From: Prolixibacter bellariivorans ATCC BAA-1284 | Lineage (GTDB): Bacteria; Bacteroidota; Bacteroidia; Bacteroidales; Prolixibacteraceae | DNA length: 64,000 nt | Assembly: GCF_000621705.1 (NCBI RefSeq) | Contig: NZ_JHXO01000009.1 | Coordinates: 248,001 to 312,000, forward strand | Direction: 5' to 3' | Part shown: positions 1-7,747 of the stretch, piece after piece | Layout of the letters: every line of letters starts with the position of its first letter | How positions within the stretch are numbered: position 1 is the stretch's first letter | Made by a program: the position numbers and the translations under genes | The notes under the pieces: generated by a model | The model's database searches: none | What the model saw: only the letters and a program-made list of their open reading frames with translations | Told to the model about the DNA's origin: nothing

Positions 1-48
1 TTCAATCGTGACCCGAATGTGCGCCTCTTTTCATGCGGGCACTGCTAC

Positions 49-70
49 GGGGCGAAAAGCATTTCGCCCC
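49..70. other. Perfect hairpin downstream of nspC
   Basis: A 9-bp perfect inverted repeat (GGGGCGAAA / TTTCGCCCC) with a 4-base loop lies about 75 bases past the nspC stop. No T tract follows on either strand, so it is a poor intrinsic terminator by itself. The bases 95-143 next to it hold the low-information pattern 'gcgtaaatc..tgaat..atccgtggct..ccgcgaaaa', which looks like a degenerate intergenic repeat. No gene is seen in 1-144. Confidence 0.35.
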
Positions 71-144
71 TTCGTCCTTCCCCACAACAACGAAGCCTAT
101 CGGCGTAAATCAGTGAATAAAATCCGTGGCTATCCGCGAAAATA

Positions 145-1287
145 TTACGACAACCGCTGCTTATAATCTGAATAACTGAACTCTCGCATTAACCGAAAGC
201 CGGTCTCGTCGTTCCAGATGCCGATGGACGGATGGGCGACTCCGTTGAACATGGTGGTTTTCACCATCGTGTAGTGAATCATATCTTCGAAAACAATCGA
301 GTCGCCGGGTTGCAGCTCTTCGTCGAACGACCAGTAGCCGACAAAATCACCGGCGAGGCAGGAATTGCCACCCATGCGGTAGGCCGGTTTGTCATCTACC
401 GGGTCGAAGTGTGCGCCCTGGATACGGGGTTTGTATGGCATTTCGAGGCAGTCGGGCATGTGCGCCGTAAACGATACGTTGAGCACCGCTGTCCGGATGC
501 CTTTGTTCTCCACCACATCCACCACGGTCGATTTCAGCACACCGGTTTCCCAGGCAAACGCGCTGCCCGGTTCCAGAATCACCTGCACATCCCACTTTTC
601 GCGGAACGCTTTCAGGAGATTGATCAAATGCTGCGTATCGTAACCTTTGCGGGTCATCAGGTGGCCGCCGCCCATGTTCACCCATTTTACTTTCGGCAAG
701 AAACGGGCAAAACGCTCTTCGAACGCCGCCAGGGTTTTCTCCAAATCAACAGAGTTCGACTCGCACAGTGTATGAAAATGGAGACCTTCTACCCCTTCAG
801 GCAGTTCTTCGCCCAGTTGCGAGGATAAGATGCCTAAACGCGTTCCCGGCGAACAGGGATTATATAAATCGGTATCTACTTCCGAGAATTCGGGATTGAC
901 CCGGAGACCGACGGATATCTTACGGGAATAGTTTTTCACGGCCGGCAGGAACCGTTCCAGTTGCGAAAGGGAATTGAAGGTGATGTGCGACGAACATTCG
1001 AGTACCTCGTCGAAATCGTCCTCGGTATAAGCAGGCGAATAGGTATGCGCCAGGGACTTCATCTCCTCCACTGCTAAACGGGCCTCATACGCTCCACTGG
1101 CTGTCGCACCGCTGATGTATTCGCGAACAATGGGAAAAGCGCTCCACATGGCGAAGCCTTTAAATGCGAGGATGATATCCACACCCGCAGCGTCTCTCAC
1201 GCCCCGGATAAGTTCGAGATTTTTTCGCAACAAACCTTCGTCGAGCACATAACAGGGCGAAGGAATTTTATTCAGATCGATAGCCAT
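145..1287 (-). CDS. nspC: Carboxynorspermidine decarboxylase
   Basis: PLP enzyme of the alanine-racemase fold that removes CO2 from carboxyspermidine or carboxynorspermidine, the last step of the alternative polyamine pathway. The PLP lysine lies in ILAFKGFAMW (Lys43), the glycine-rich phosphate loop in MGGGH, and the cysteine of the second active-site half in GGNSCLAGDFVG. The length of 380 residues is normal. The upstream enzyme of the pathway is encoded at 20116-21309 on the same strand, not beside it. The next gene upstream is a DHOD-like flavoprotein 179 bp away, so co-transcription is possible but not shown. The substrate chain length (spermidine or norspermidine) cannot be told from sequence. 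Confidence 0.93.
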   Translation of the reverse strand: MAIDLNKIPSPCYVLDEGLLRKNLELIRGVRDAAGVDIILAFKGFAMWSAFPIVREYISGATASGAYEARLAVEEMKSLAHTYSPAYTEDDFDEVLECSSHITFNSLSQLERFLPAVKNYSRKISVGLRVNPEFSEVDTDLYNPCSPGTRLGILSSQLGEELPEGVEGLHFHTLCESNSVDLEKTLAAFEERFARFLPKVKWVNMGGGHLMTRKGYDTQHLINLLKAFREKWDVQVILEPGSAFAWETGVLKSTVVDVVENKGIRTAVLNVSFTAHMPDCLEMPYKPRIQGAHFDPVDDKPAYRMGGNSCLAGDFVGYWSFDEELQPGDSIVFEDMIHYTMVKTTMFNGVAHPSIGIWNDETGFRLMREFSYSDYKQRLS

Positions 1288-1466
1288 AACTGCCGTGATT
1301 TTTCTTCTAAACAGGCAGCAAAGTTACGCTTTTCCCGGTAGGATAAAACAGGGACGGGATAGATAAAAACAAACCGGGCACCAGCAACGACAGAGAGTAA
1401 CGTTATAAAGCAGAACGTCGTTGTGATACCCGGTAGTATTGAATGCCGGTGTCCCGGCAGGTGGTT

Positions 1467-2450
1467 CTATTTTACATCCGAAAAGTACTTCATGAACTGG
1501 GCGCGTTCGTAAATCATCGGTTTGGTTACACTCTCCTGGCTCAGTTTGCCAATGAGTTCACTTACCGAGTTGTAGTTGTGCGCTTTCATCCATTCGGTCA
1601 TTTCGGTCAGCATTTGCGGGATAACGCCCATACCGTTTTTGTAGATAGCCGAAGCTACTTCTACCGCGTTAGCGCCAACCAACAGGTTCTTCAGGATGGT
1701 TTTTCCATCGTGGATACCGGTCGAAGCCGCCATATCGCAGGCCAGTTTTCCTTTCAGGATGCCAATCCAGCGAAGGACCATGGCATTCTCATCGGGGTTG
1801 CTGTAAATGTGCGACGAGGTAATTTTCATCTTCTCCAGGTCCACATCCGGACGGTAGAAACGGTTGAACAGCACCAGCGATGAAATTCCGGATTCCGATA
1901 GCTTTATGGCAAAGTTGGCCATACCCGAGAAGAAGTTACTAATCTTCAGGGCCACCGGAATGGTGATGTGCTGTTTTATGGCTTCGATGATATCGAAGTA
2001 AATCTGCTCGATATCAGCGCCGGCGTAATTACCATCGGACGGCATGATGAACATGTTCAGTTCGAGCGCATCGGCACCCGCTTCCTGAATACGGCTGGCA
2101 AATTCAGTCCACTCCGAAGCCGACACACAATTGATGCTGGCGATAACCGGAATAGAAGTTTTCTTTTTGCTGTCGCGAATGAGCTGCAAGTAATTATCGA
2201 TGCGGTGCTTTTTGGTGTAAAAGCCAATGTAGTCTTCCACATTGTCGTACGAACCATACATGTTATTCATGCGCTGTTCGTCGATGTCCATCATGATTTG
2301 CTCTTCGAAGAGCGACTTGAGTACCACAGCACCCGCGCCGTTAATTTCCAGCTTCACGATATTCTCAACCGAATCGGTCAGGCCGGAACTGGCGGCAATA
2401 ATGGGATTTCTCAAATCCAATCCCATGTATTTCGTCGAAAGATCGGTCAT
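1467..2450 (-). CDS. Dihydroorotate dehydrogenase-like FMN protein
   Basis: A 327-residue TIM-barrel flavoprotein of the DHOD/PreA superfamily. The N-terminus (YMGLDLRNPIIAASSGL) and the C-terminal phosphate-binding glycine region are typical. The orotate loop that in true PyrD reads 'NxSCPN' is here ELNMFIMPSD, so it is probably not the pyrimidine enzyme. It belongs to the 'DHOD-like' branch of unknown substrate. It also lacks the C-terminal iron-sulfur module of PreA. It lies 189 bp downstream of a GltD-like flavoprotein. The GltD-like plus DHOD-like pairing recalls PreT/PreA (NAD-dependent dihydropyrimidine dehydrogenase), but the gap and the missing Fe-S domain argue against simple equivalence. 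Confidence 0.8.
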   Translation of the reverse strand: MTDLSTKYMGLDLRNPIIAASSGLTDSVENIVKLEINGAGAVVLKSLFEEQIMMDIDEQRMNNMYGSYDNVEDYIGFYTKKHRIDNYLQLIRDSKKKTSIPVIASINCVSASEWTEFASRIQEAGADALELNMFIMPSDGNYAGADIEQIYFDIIEAIKQHITIPVALKISNFFSGMANFAIKLSESGISSLVLFNRFYRPDVDLEKMKITSSHIYSNPDENAMVLRWIGILKGKLACDMAASTGIHDGKTILKNLLVGANAVEVASAIYKNGMGVIPQMLTEMTEWMKAHNYNSVSELIGKLSQESVTKPMIYERAQFMKYFSDVK

Positions 2451-2507
2451 TGTCTTAAGTTTTTATGAGGTTGTTATTGAAATTACGAAGATTAGACAAC
2501 TTAGAAA

Positions 2508-2594
2508 TCACCCCTCCCCCCGAAGACTCGGGGCTTCCCCACTAGGGGAGGCTTAAAGTCCCCTTGCGGGTCCCGAAAATTCGGGGTAGGGGTA
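2508..2594. repeat. Structured C/G-rich intergenic repeat
   Basis: An 87-bp element begins with a run of C and ends with 'taggggtaa', so its ends pair (ACCCCT with AGGGGT). Inside are two small hairpins with the same stem, CCCGA..TCGGG (about 2518-2533 and 2572-2585). It sits between the last gene of the Mrp/Mbx-like operon and the DHOD-like gene. The layout is typical of dispersed palindromic elements in Bacteroidota intergenic DNA. It may act as an mRNA end or stabiliser. Copy number elsewhere cannot be judged from one window. Confidence 0.5.
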
Positions 2595-2639
2595 ATCATT
2601 CATCAACTCCTTTTATTCCAATATAACCTTGATTTAAAT

Positions 2640-4436
2640 TTATTTATCAGACAAATATTTATCGATACCCATAGCCGCTTTATGGCCATTGGCAATACCG
2701 TGAATTACATCAGGTCCCTGGATCATATCACCACCGGCGAACAGCCAGTCGACACTGGTTTGGAAATCGTCGTTCACGAGGATGCGACCACGCGGATCCA
2801 TCTTCAGTTGTTCTTTGAACTCTTCCGACAGGTAGGAAAGGTCCATTCCTTGTCCGATGGATTCGACGACCATATCGGCCGGGAAGAACTTCTTCTGCTC
2901 TTCATCGAACTTCGGAGCGAAACGACGGTTTTCATCGAATACCGAAAGGCATTTCACCACGTGCAGGCCTTTCACCTTATCACCTTCAGTTTCGATTTCA
3001 ACTGGTCCCCATCCCGGATCGATAACGGCGTTCTCTTCGCGCGCTTCGATTACCTCTTCACGGTCGGCCGGCATAATGTCTTCCGATTCGAGCGAAGTAG
3101 TCAGCATATCCACCTTACCGAATTTCTGTTTCTGCAAACGGGCCAGCGAACGGGTGATATCCATCGCCACGTTTCCACCACCAATTACCACGATTTTCTC
3201 TTTCACCGGCACTTCGTTGCCCAGCACGATATCACGCAGCAAATCGACGGCCTGGTAAACTTCCGGATGATCGGTTCCGGGTACGCGGGTACTCCGTCCC
3301 ATGTGCAATCCCGTTCCTGAGAAAACAGCATCGTATTGCTTATTCAACTCTTCAAGAGTGATATCCTTGCCGATGGTCATGTTGTATTTGATTTCCACGC
3401 CAAGGGAAAGGATGTAGTTGATATCCTTGTCGAGCTGATCGTACGGCAGACGATATTCCGGAATACCGAAACGCATCATACCACCGGCAGCCGGCAATTT
3501 TTCGTAGATGGTACACTGGTAACCCATGAGGGCCAGGTAGTGTGCAGCCGACAGGCCTGAAGGTCCTGAACCGATGATAGCGACTTTCTTCCCGGTAGGT
3601 TGAAGAGTCTCGGTATTGAGGATTTTCTTGTACTCTTCAGCCGGGTTTTGGTCAGCGATGTAACGCTTCAGCCAGCGAATCGATAACGGGTCACCATGAT
3701 GACCAACCGAACAAACGGTTTCACACTTGTGGGTACAGATACGGCCGCAAATCTCAGGCAGCGGGTTGGTATCGTACAGCACACGTAAACCTTCGTTCAA
3801 ATCATCGTTACGGATGGCTTTAATGTACTCCGGAATTCCCATGTGAGCGGGACAGGTAGCCACACAGATACCACATTCCACACAACGGTCGGCTTCCTTC
3901 TCAGCCTGCTCTTTCGAGTATCCCTGTACAATTTCGATGAATGACTGGTCGCGTTGCTCCGGTTCCAGTTCTTCCATCGACTCGCGAACGGGACTGTAGA
4001 GTTCGTAACCGTTACCCGGTTTCTTGTAACCTTTTTCGCGGTTATCCCACGACTTGTTCTCAGCTCCGGGAACGAAGCGGAAGTTATCCGGGTCTTCGTC
4101 AACCCAGGTATATTCATTACTCAGCGAAAGCGAATTGGTGGTACAAACATCCACACACAGACCACACCAGCAGCAGCGTCCGTAGTCAACACGGGGACGC
4201 AGACCACTGTCGCCATCCTTTGTTTCGACGCCGTCCACCGGCACCAGGTCGATGGCAGCATTCTGACAAATGGACTCGCAGGTACCGCAACCAATACATT
4301 CACTGATATCGTTTTTATGAAATCCCCGGTACCGGTCGGCAGCCTCACGGTTCAGCGGATCCTTGATGGTCACGGGTTCGCGGACCACATGTTTCCAGGC
4401 TGTGAACGGGGACAGTATATCATTTAACTTTGTCAT
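2640..4436 (-). CDS. Ferredoxin (NuoI/MbxN-like) fused to GltD/NfnB-type NAD(P)H oxidoreductase
   Basis: A 598-residue fusion that ends the Mrp/Mbx-like operon. Residues 40-105 carry two 4Fe-4S motifs (C47/50/53/57 and C88/91/94/98), as in the NuoI or MbxN electron-wire subunit. Residues about 165-245 are the cysteine-rich N-terminal domain of GltD-like proteins (C185/188/191/195 and C230/234/238/242). FAD binds at GSGPSG (289-294) and NAD(P)H near GGGNVAMD (about 419-426). GltD-type subunits exchange electrons between NAD(P)H and Fe-S clusters. The protein therefore replaces the single ferredoxin subunit with an NAD(P)H- and possibly ferredoxin-linked module. It starts 2 bp after nuoD, so it is part of the operon. 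A stand-alone glutamate synthase small subunit is unlikely because no gltB is nearby. Confidence 0.85.
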   Translation of the reverse strand: MTKLNDILSPFTAWKHVVREPVTIKDPLNREAADRYRGFHKNDISECIGCGTCESICQNAAIDLVPVDGVETKDGDSGLRPRVDYGRCCWCGLCVDVCTTNSLSLSNEYTWVDEDPDNFRFVPGAENKSWDNREKGYKKPGNGYELYSPVRESMEELEPEQRDQSFIEIVQGYSKEQAEKEADRCVECGICVATCPAHMGIPEYIKAIRNDDLNEGLRVLYDTNPLPEICGRICTHKCETVCSVGHHGDPLSIRWLKRYIADQNPAEEYKKILNTETLQPTGKKVAIIGSGPSGLSAAHYLALMGYQCTIYEKLPAAGGMMRFGIPEYRLPYDQLDKDINYILSLGVEIKYNMTIGKDITLEELNKQYDAVFSGTGLHMGRSTRVPGTDHPEVYQAVDLLRDIVLGNEVPVKEKIVVIGGGNVAMDITRSLARLQKQKFGKVDMLTTSLESEDIMPADREEVIEAREENAVIDPGWGPVEIETEGDKVKGLHVVKCLSVFDENRRFAPKFDEEQKKFFPADMVVESIGQGMDLSYLSEEFKEQLKMDPRGRILVNDDFQTSVDWLFAGGDMIQGPDVIHGIANGHKAAMGIDKYLSDK

Positions 4437-4438
4437 AA

Positions 4439-5629
4439 CTATCGTTCAATTTCAGGTGGATACGTATGCAATGAAACCATTAATCCGGCCACATCAGCGA
4501 TGTTGGCATTCACAATCATCTTCTCGAGAAGGGCCACAGCGTGCGTATAACTCGGTCCGCGTACATTGATTCGGCGCGGGTATTCAGTTCCGTCAGAAAC
4601 CATATAGTAACCGTACTCACCGCGGGTACATTCCGCACGACTGTAGGTTTCGCCGGCCGGCACTTTCCAGTGCAGTACGTTCGGGGTTTTCGCACGGATA
4701 TCGCCTTTATCCGGAATCTTCGCCATGATCTGACGAATCAAATCAACGGTCATCAGCAAATCGCGGCGACGAACATCGGCACGGGTGTAGATGTCAGAAT
4801 CTTTTCCCACAACAGGTTCGAAATCGAGCTCCGGATATTTCAGGTAGGGATTGTCCTTACGAACATCTTTGGCCACACCCGCTGCACGAGCATTAGGGCC
4901 GGTAATTCCAAAAGGATTAATCCAGGCCGGGTCGATAACACCCATACCTACCGTACGTTTCTTGAAGACGTAATTGTCAAACATCACCTTCTTGACATCT
5001 TTCATGAACTTATCGATGTCGTCGAGGTTTTGTGTCATCCGCTCGCGGAAACCGTCGGGCAGTAAGCCACGAACACCGCCGGGCAGCATGTACATGTGGT
5101 AGATACGGCCTCCGGTGAGTTCCTCGAAACGATCGAGAATCAGGTCACGCAGGTAAATCGTCCATTGTCCGATGATACCTTGTCCGAGTGAACCGGCCTG
5201 TCCGCCAATCCATGCTAGGAAGCTCTGCAGACGAGACATTTCCAATACGAGAGTACGCAACCACTCGGCAGCTTCCGGCACTTCGATGCCGGCCAGCTCT
5301 TCCATCGCGGAAGCGAAACAGTACTCATTAAAATCGGGTTCAGGAACCGCTACACGGCATACAATCGGGAAACACTGAATGTATTTCCGGCGCTCCATCA
5401 GCTTTTCGAAACCACGGTGCAGGTAGCCCACGTGTGTTTCGCAATCCATTACTTCATCGCCCAGCAAAGTTAGCTCCAGCGACATGTTTCCGGTGATACC
5501 GGGGTGCTGAGGGCCGTGCCAGATTTTCATGAATTTGTGCGAATCGTAATCCACGTCAATCTTGCCCTCGCTATTTTTTTCGGGGAAGAGGGTTCTGTCC
5601 TCGTTCCATTTCAGCAGCTTCTTACTCAT
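4439..5629 (-). CDS. nuoD: NuoD/MbxL-like large subunit of a complex I-related oxidoreductase
   Basis: A 396-residue homologue of the 49-kDa complex I / NiFe-hydrogenase large subunit. The loop GPQHPGITG (40-47) and HVGYLHRGFEK are clear NuoD signatures. There is no CxxC at either end, so it does not hold a NiFe centre. The complex I quinone histidine (second His of HPxTHG) is Thr46. The quinone tyrosine position falls in RVAVPEPDF (92-100), where Val95 replaces it. These changes suggest that it is neither a hydrogenase nor a normal quinone reductase, closer to archaeal Mbx/Mbs subunits. It overlaps nuoC by 8 bp. Family assignment is secure; the electron acceptor is inferred. Confidence 0.88.
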   Translation of the reverse strand: MSKKLLKWNEDRTLFPEKNSEGKIDVDYDSHKFMKIWHGPQHPGITGNMSLELTLLGDEVMDCETHVGYLHRGFEKLMERRKYIQCFPIVCRVAVPEPDFNEYCFASAMEELAGIEVPEAAEWLRTLVLEMSRLQSFLAWIGGQAGSLGQGIIGQWTIYLRDLILDRFEELTGGRIYHMYMLPGGVRGLLPDGFRERMTQNLDDIDKFMKDVKKVMFDNYVFKKRTVGMGVIDPAWINPFGITGPNARAAGVAKDVRKDNPYLKYPELDFEPVVGKDSDIYTRADVRRRDLLMTVDLIRQIMAKIPDKGDIRAKTPNVLHWKVPAGETYSRAECTRGEYGYYMVSDGTEYPRRINVRGPSYTHAVALLEKMIVNANIADVAGLMVSLHTYPPEIER

Positions 5630-6149
5630 TGGGATAAAGCTTTTTCTTCATGTATTCCGCCGGATCGTGTGTTTCGCGTCCCGGACGGGGGAAATACGTT
5701 TTCTCCGAATACTCTTTGGTGTCGAAATCGCGCCGGTAAGGCGGAATCTCTTCCCACCCCTCGAGGATGAACGGCTTGTCCACATCCGGACTGCCGGGGA
5801 AGTTGATACCAAACATTTCGCGCAGTTCGCGCTGATAAGTGCGAGCCTGCTCCCACAAGTGGTGGATGGAGTACATCTCAGCGTTTTCGCGGCTAATCAT
5901 CACCCGAACACCCAAATCCACTTTCTTTTCAGGATGGTGAAGCAGGTAGGTCAGCTGAAAATGCTCGTCTTCAATCCAGTCAACAGCCGTCAACAGCACC
6001 AGATGAGCGAAACCTTCATAGTCTCTCAGGTGCGTAATCAAACCGACAGCCACCTCTTTTGAGGCAATCAGAAAACCCAGGTTTTCCCGTTGCTGGTGAT
6101 AGCTGACCACCTGAAAGTGCTTTTGCAGATTTTCTATAATCGTTTGCAT
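5622..6149 (-). CDS. nuoC: NuoC/MbxK-like subunit
   Basis: A 175-residue homologue of the 30-kDa complex I subunit. The conserved C-terminal stretch runs from YQRELREMFGINFPGSPD to PYRRDFDTKEYSEKTYF, which docks on NuoD and NuoB. It lies between nuoB (29 bp upstream) and nuoD (8-bp overlap), the usual B-C-D order. It carries no cofactor and stabilises the peripheral arm. Confidence 0.9.
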   Translation of the reverse strand: MQTIIENLQKHFQVVSYHQQRENLGFLIASKEVAVGLITHLRDYEGFAHLVLLTAVDWIEDEHFQLTYLLHHPEKKVDLGVRVMISRENAEMYSIHHLWEQARTYQRELREMFGINFPGSPDVDKPFILEGWEEIPPYRRDFDTKEYSEKTYFPRPGRETHDPAEYMKKKLYPNE

Positions 6150-6178
6150 AATCTTCTTTTTTACAGGTTCAAACCAGT

Positions 6179-6820
6179 TTACCAGTTATAATCGGGCATA
6201 TCCCAGTCCTTGATGATTTTCTTCTGGTTGCCTTTGTACCAGTCGAAGTTCTCAGCGTACTTGTTGGCACCCTCTCCTCTTCCTTCACGGATGATATGCT
6301 TCAGTTTGTCGAAACCGGCCAGGAGTGCTTCCGGGCGCGGCATACAACCAGCGATGTACACGTCAACCGGCATATAATGGTCGAGACGGTTAATGGTATT
6401 GTAACTGTCCCAGTACATTCCACCGTTGATGGTACAGCTTCCTAACGCTACCACAAATTTGGGGTTCTGCATCTGTTCGTAACTGCGAACCACACGTTTC
6501 AGCGTTTTCACCGATAGGTAACCGGAGATAACGAACACCGAAGCCTGACGGGGCGTCGGCCGCCACTGGATACCAAAACGGTAGGCGTCGAAACGGGGCG
6601 TCATGAGCGGGCGCATTTCAATGGCACCACACCCGGTTCCGAAACCAAGCACCCAGAGTGATTCGCTTCGGGCCCAGTTGGCAAACTTTTCGATGATGCC
6701 ACTGGCCGATTTGCATGATTTAGGAGCGGCATCGCAGAAGTAATCCTTCAACGGATCCACCTCAATTGGATTACCTTCCGGTGAGATGACGGTCCTTTTT
6801 TCTATATATTCTTTACCCAT
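6179..6820 (-). CDS. nuoB: NuoB/MbxJ-like iron-sulfur subunit with altered cluster motif
   Basis: A 213-residue small subunit that carries the last iron-sulfur cluster before the active site. Conserved ligands are Cys64 (in FGTGCGAIEM), Cys129 (VALGSCTINGG) and Cys159 (IAGCMPRPEALL). Complex I NuoB has a tandem Cys-Cys before AIE; here the second is Gly65 (codon GGT), leaving three of the four ligands in their usual places. Cys29 and Cys36 occur upstream in an N-terminal extension. The lesion is not a frameshift, as flanking sequence is intact. The gene lies 12 bp after nuoH in the operon. Confidence 0.88.
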   Translation of the reverse strand: MGKEYIEKRTVISPEGNPIEVDPLKDYFCDAAPKSCKSASGIIEKFANWARSESLWVLGFGTGCGAIEMRPLMTPRFDAYRFGIQWRPTPRQASVFVISGYLSVKTLKRVVRSYEQMQNPKFVVALGSCTINGGMYWDSYNTINRLDHYMPVDVYIAGCMPRPEALLAGFDKLKHIIREGRGEGANKYAENFDWYKGNQKKIIKDWDMPDYNW

Positions 6821-6832
6821 GTCAACTAAGCT

Positions 6833-7747
6833 TTAAAAGTATTTGACTACCAGGATGGCGGCCACCCCAATTAACAGCGGGATACCAAAGTACCACCGCA
6901 CCGACTGGTCGACCCGGAAACGCGGGTAAGCGATTCCAACAAACACCGACCACATGTATATGAAGAAGGTTTTGATAACCAGTTCGCCCCAGTTGGTAGC
7001 TCCACCAAACAGCAGATTCATGAACAGGATGAGCTTGGCTGCCGGAAAAATGGCCCGGTTAAGCTGCAGTACACCCAGCAAGGCTGAATGGTACTCGGTT
7101 GGCGGGCCAATCGGAATTTCCTGCGGTGCCAGTACCACGTCGAATGGCGAACGTCCCATCATGGCCAGGAACGACAGCATCATAGCGATAGCAGCCAACG
7201 GGTTGGTGAAGAGCGTCCAGTGGAGGATGCTTCCCTGCTGTGCAGCTACGATTTCATGAATATTCAAGGTATGATACTGAACTGCCAGTGCCAGAACACC
7301 CAGTGTCAGCGGAAGCTCCATTGCGGTAGTCTGTGCCAGACCGCGTGAAACACCCAGTGCCGAATACGGGTGACCGCTTTCACCGGCTCCCAGTGCCATT
7401 CCCAGTACACCAAAGAACTGGAAGTAGAGCACGAAGGTTAAGTCTCCGGCGAATGAGAAGTTATCGAATACCGGTGAACCGTAAATCACAGGCAGAAAAA
7501 GTAGCAAACCAATTCCTCCGGTTAACCGGAAAACCGGGCCAATGTAGTACATGATGCCGTGAGTAATCCGGGTACGGAATGTATAGTTCTTAATTAAGTC
7601 GATGTATGGCTGGTAAAACCGTATGCCATGCCGGCGCCCAACTCTTGCTCCAATCTTGCGAACCACACCGGAAAGAATCAATCCGTAGTTGGTCACAATA
7701 AACAGGGTGAGCAGCGCGTATAGTATTTTCGTTACAATAGTTCCCAT
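6833..7747 (-). CDS. nuoH: NuoH/MbxM-like membrane subunit
   Basis: A 304-residue polytopic membrane protein of the NuoH/HycD/EchB family, the joint between the hydrophilic arm and the antiporter subunits. The N-terminal segment KIGARVGRRHGIRFYQPYIDL and the loop EIPIGPPTEYHSALLG are diagnostic. It is shorter than most NuoH proteins (about 330) and close to the hydrogenase-type subunits. Its start is directly next to the stop of the double antiporter gene. Confidence 0.9.
   Translation of the reverse strand: MGTIVTKILYALLTLFIVTNYGLILSGVVRKIGARVGRRHGIRFYQPYIDLIKNYTFRTRITHGIMYYIGPVFRLTGGIGLLLFLPVIYGSPVFDNFSFAGDLTFVLYFQFFGVLGMALGAGESGHPYSALGVSRGLAQTTAMELPLTLGVLALAVQYHTLNIHEIVAAQQGSILHWTLFTNPLAAIAMMLSFLAMMGRSPFDVVLAPQEIPIGPPTEYHSALLGVLQLNRAIFPAAKLILFMNLLFGGATNWGELVIKTFFIYMWSVFVGIAYPRFRVDQSVRWYFGIPLLIGVAAILVVKYF

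Noticed and set aside
4439-6820. NiFe hydrogenase (Mbh or Ech type) for the NuoB-C-D block
   Set aside because: The large subunit has no CxxC pairs for the metal centre and no hydrogenase maturation genes are nearby.
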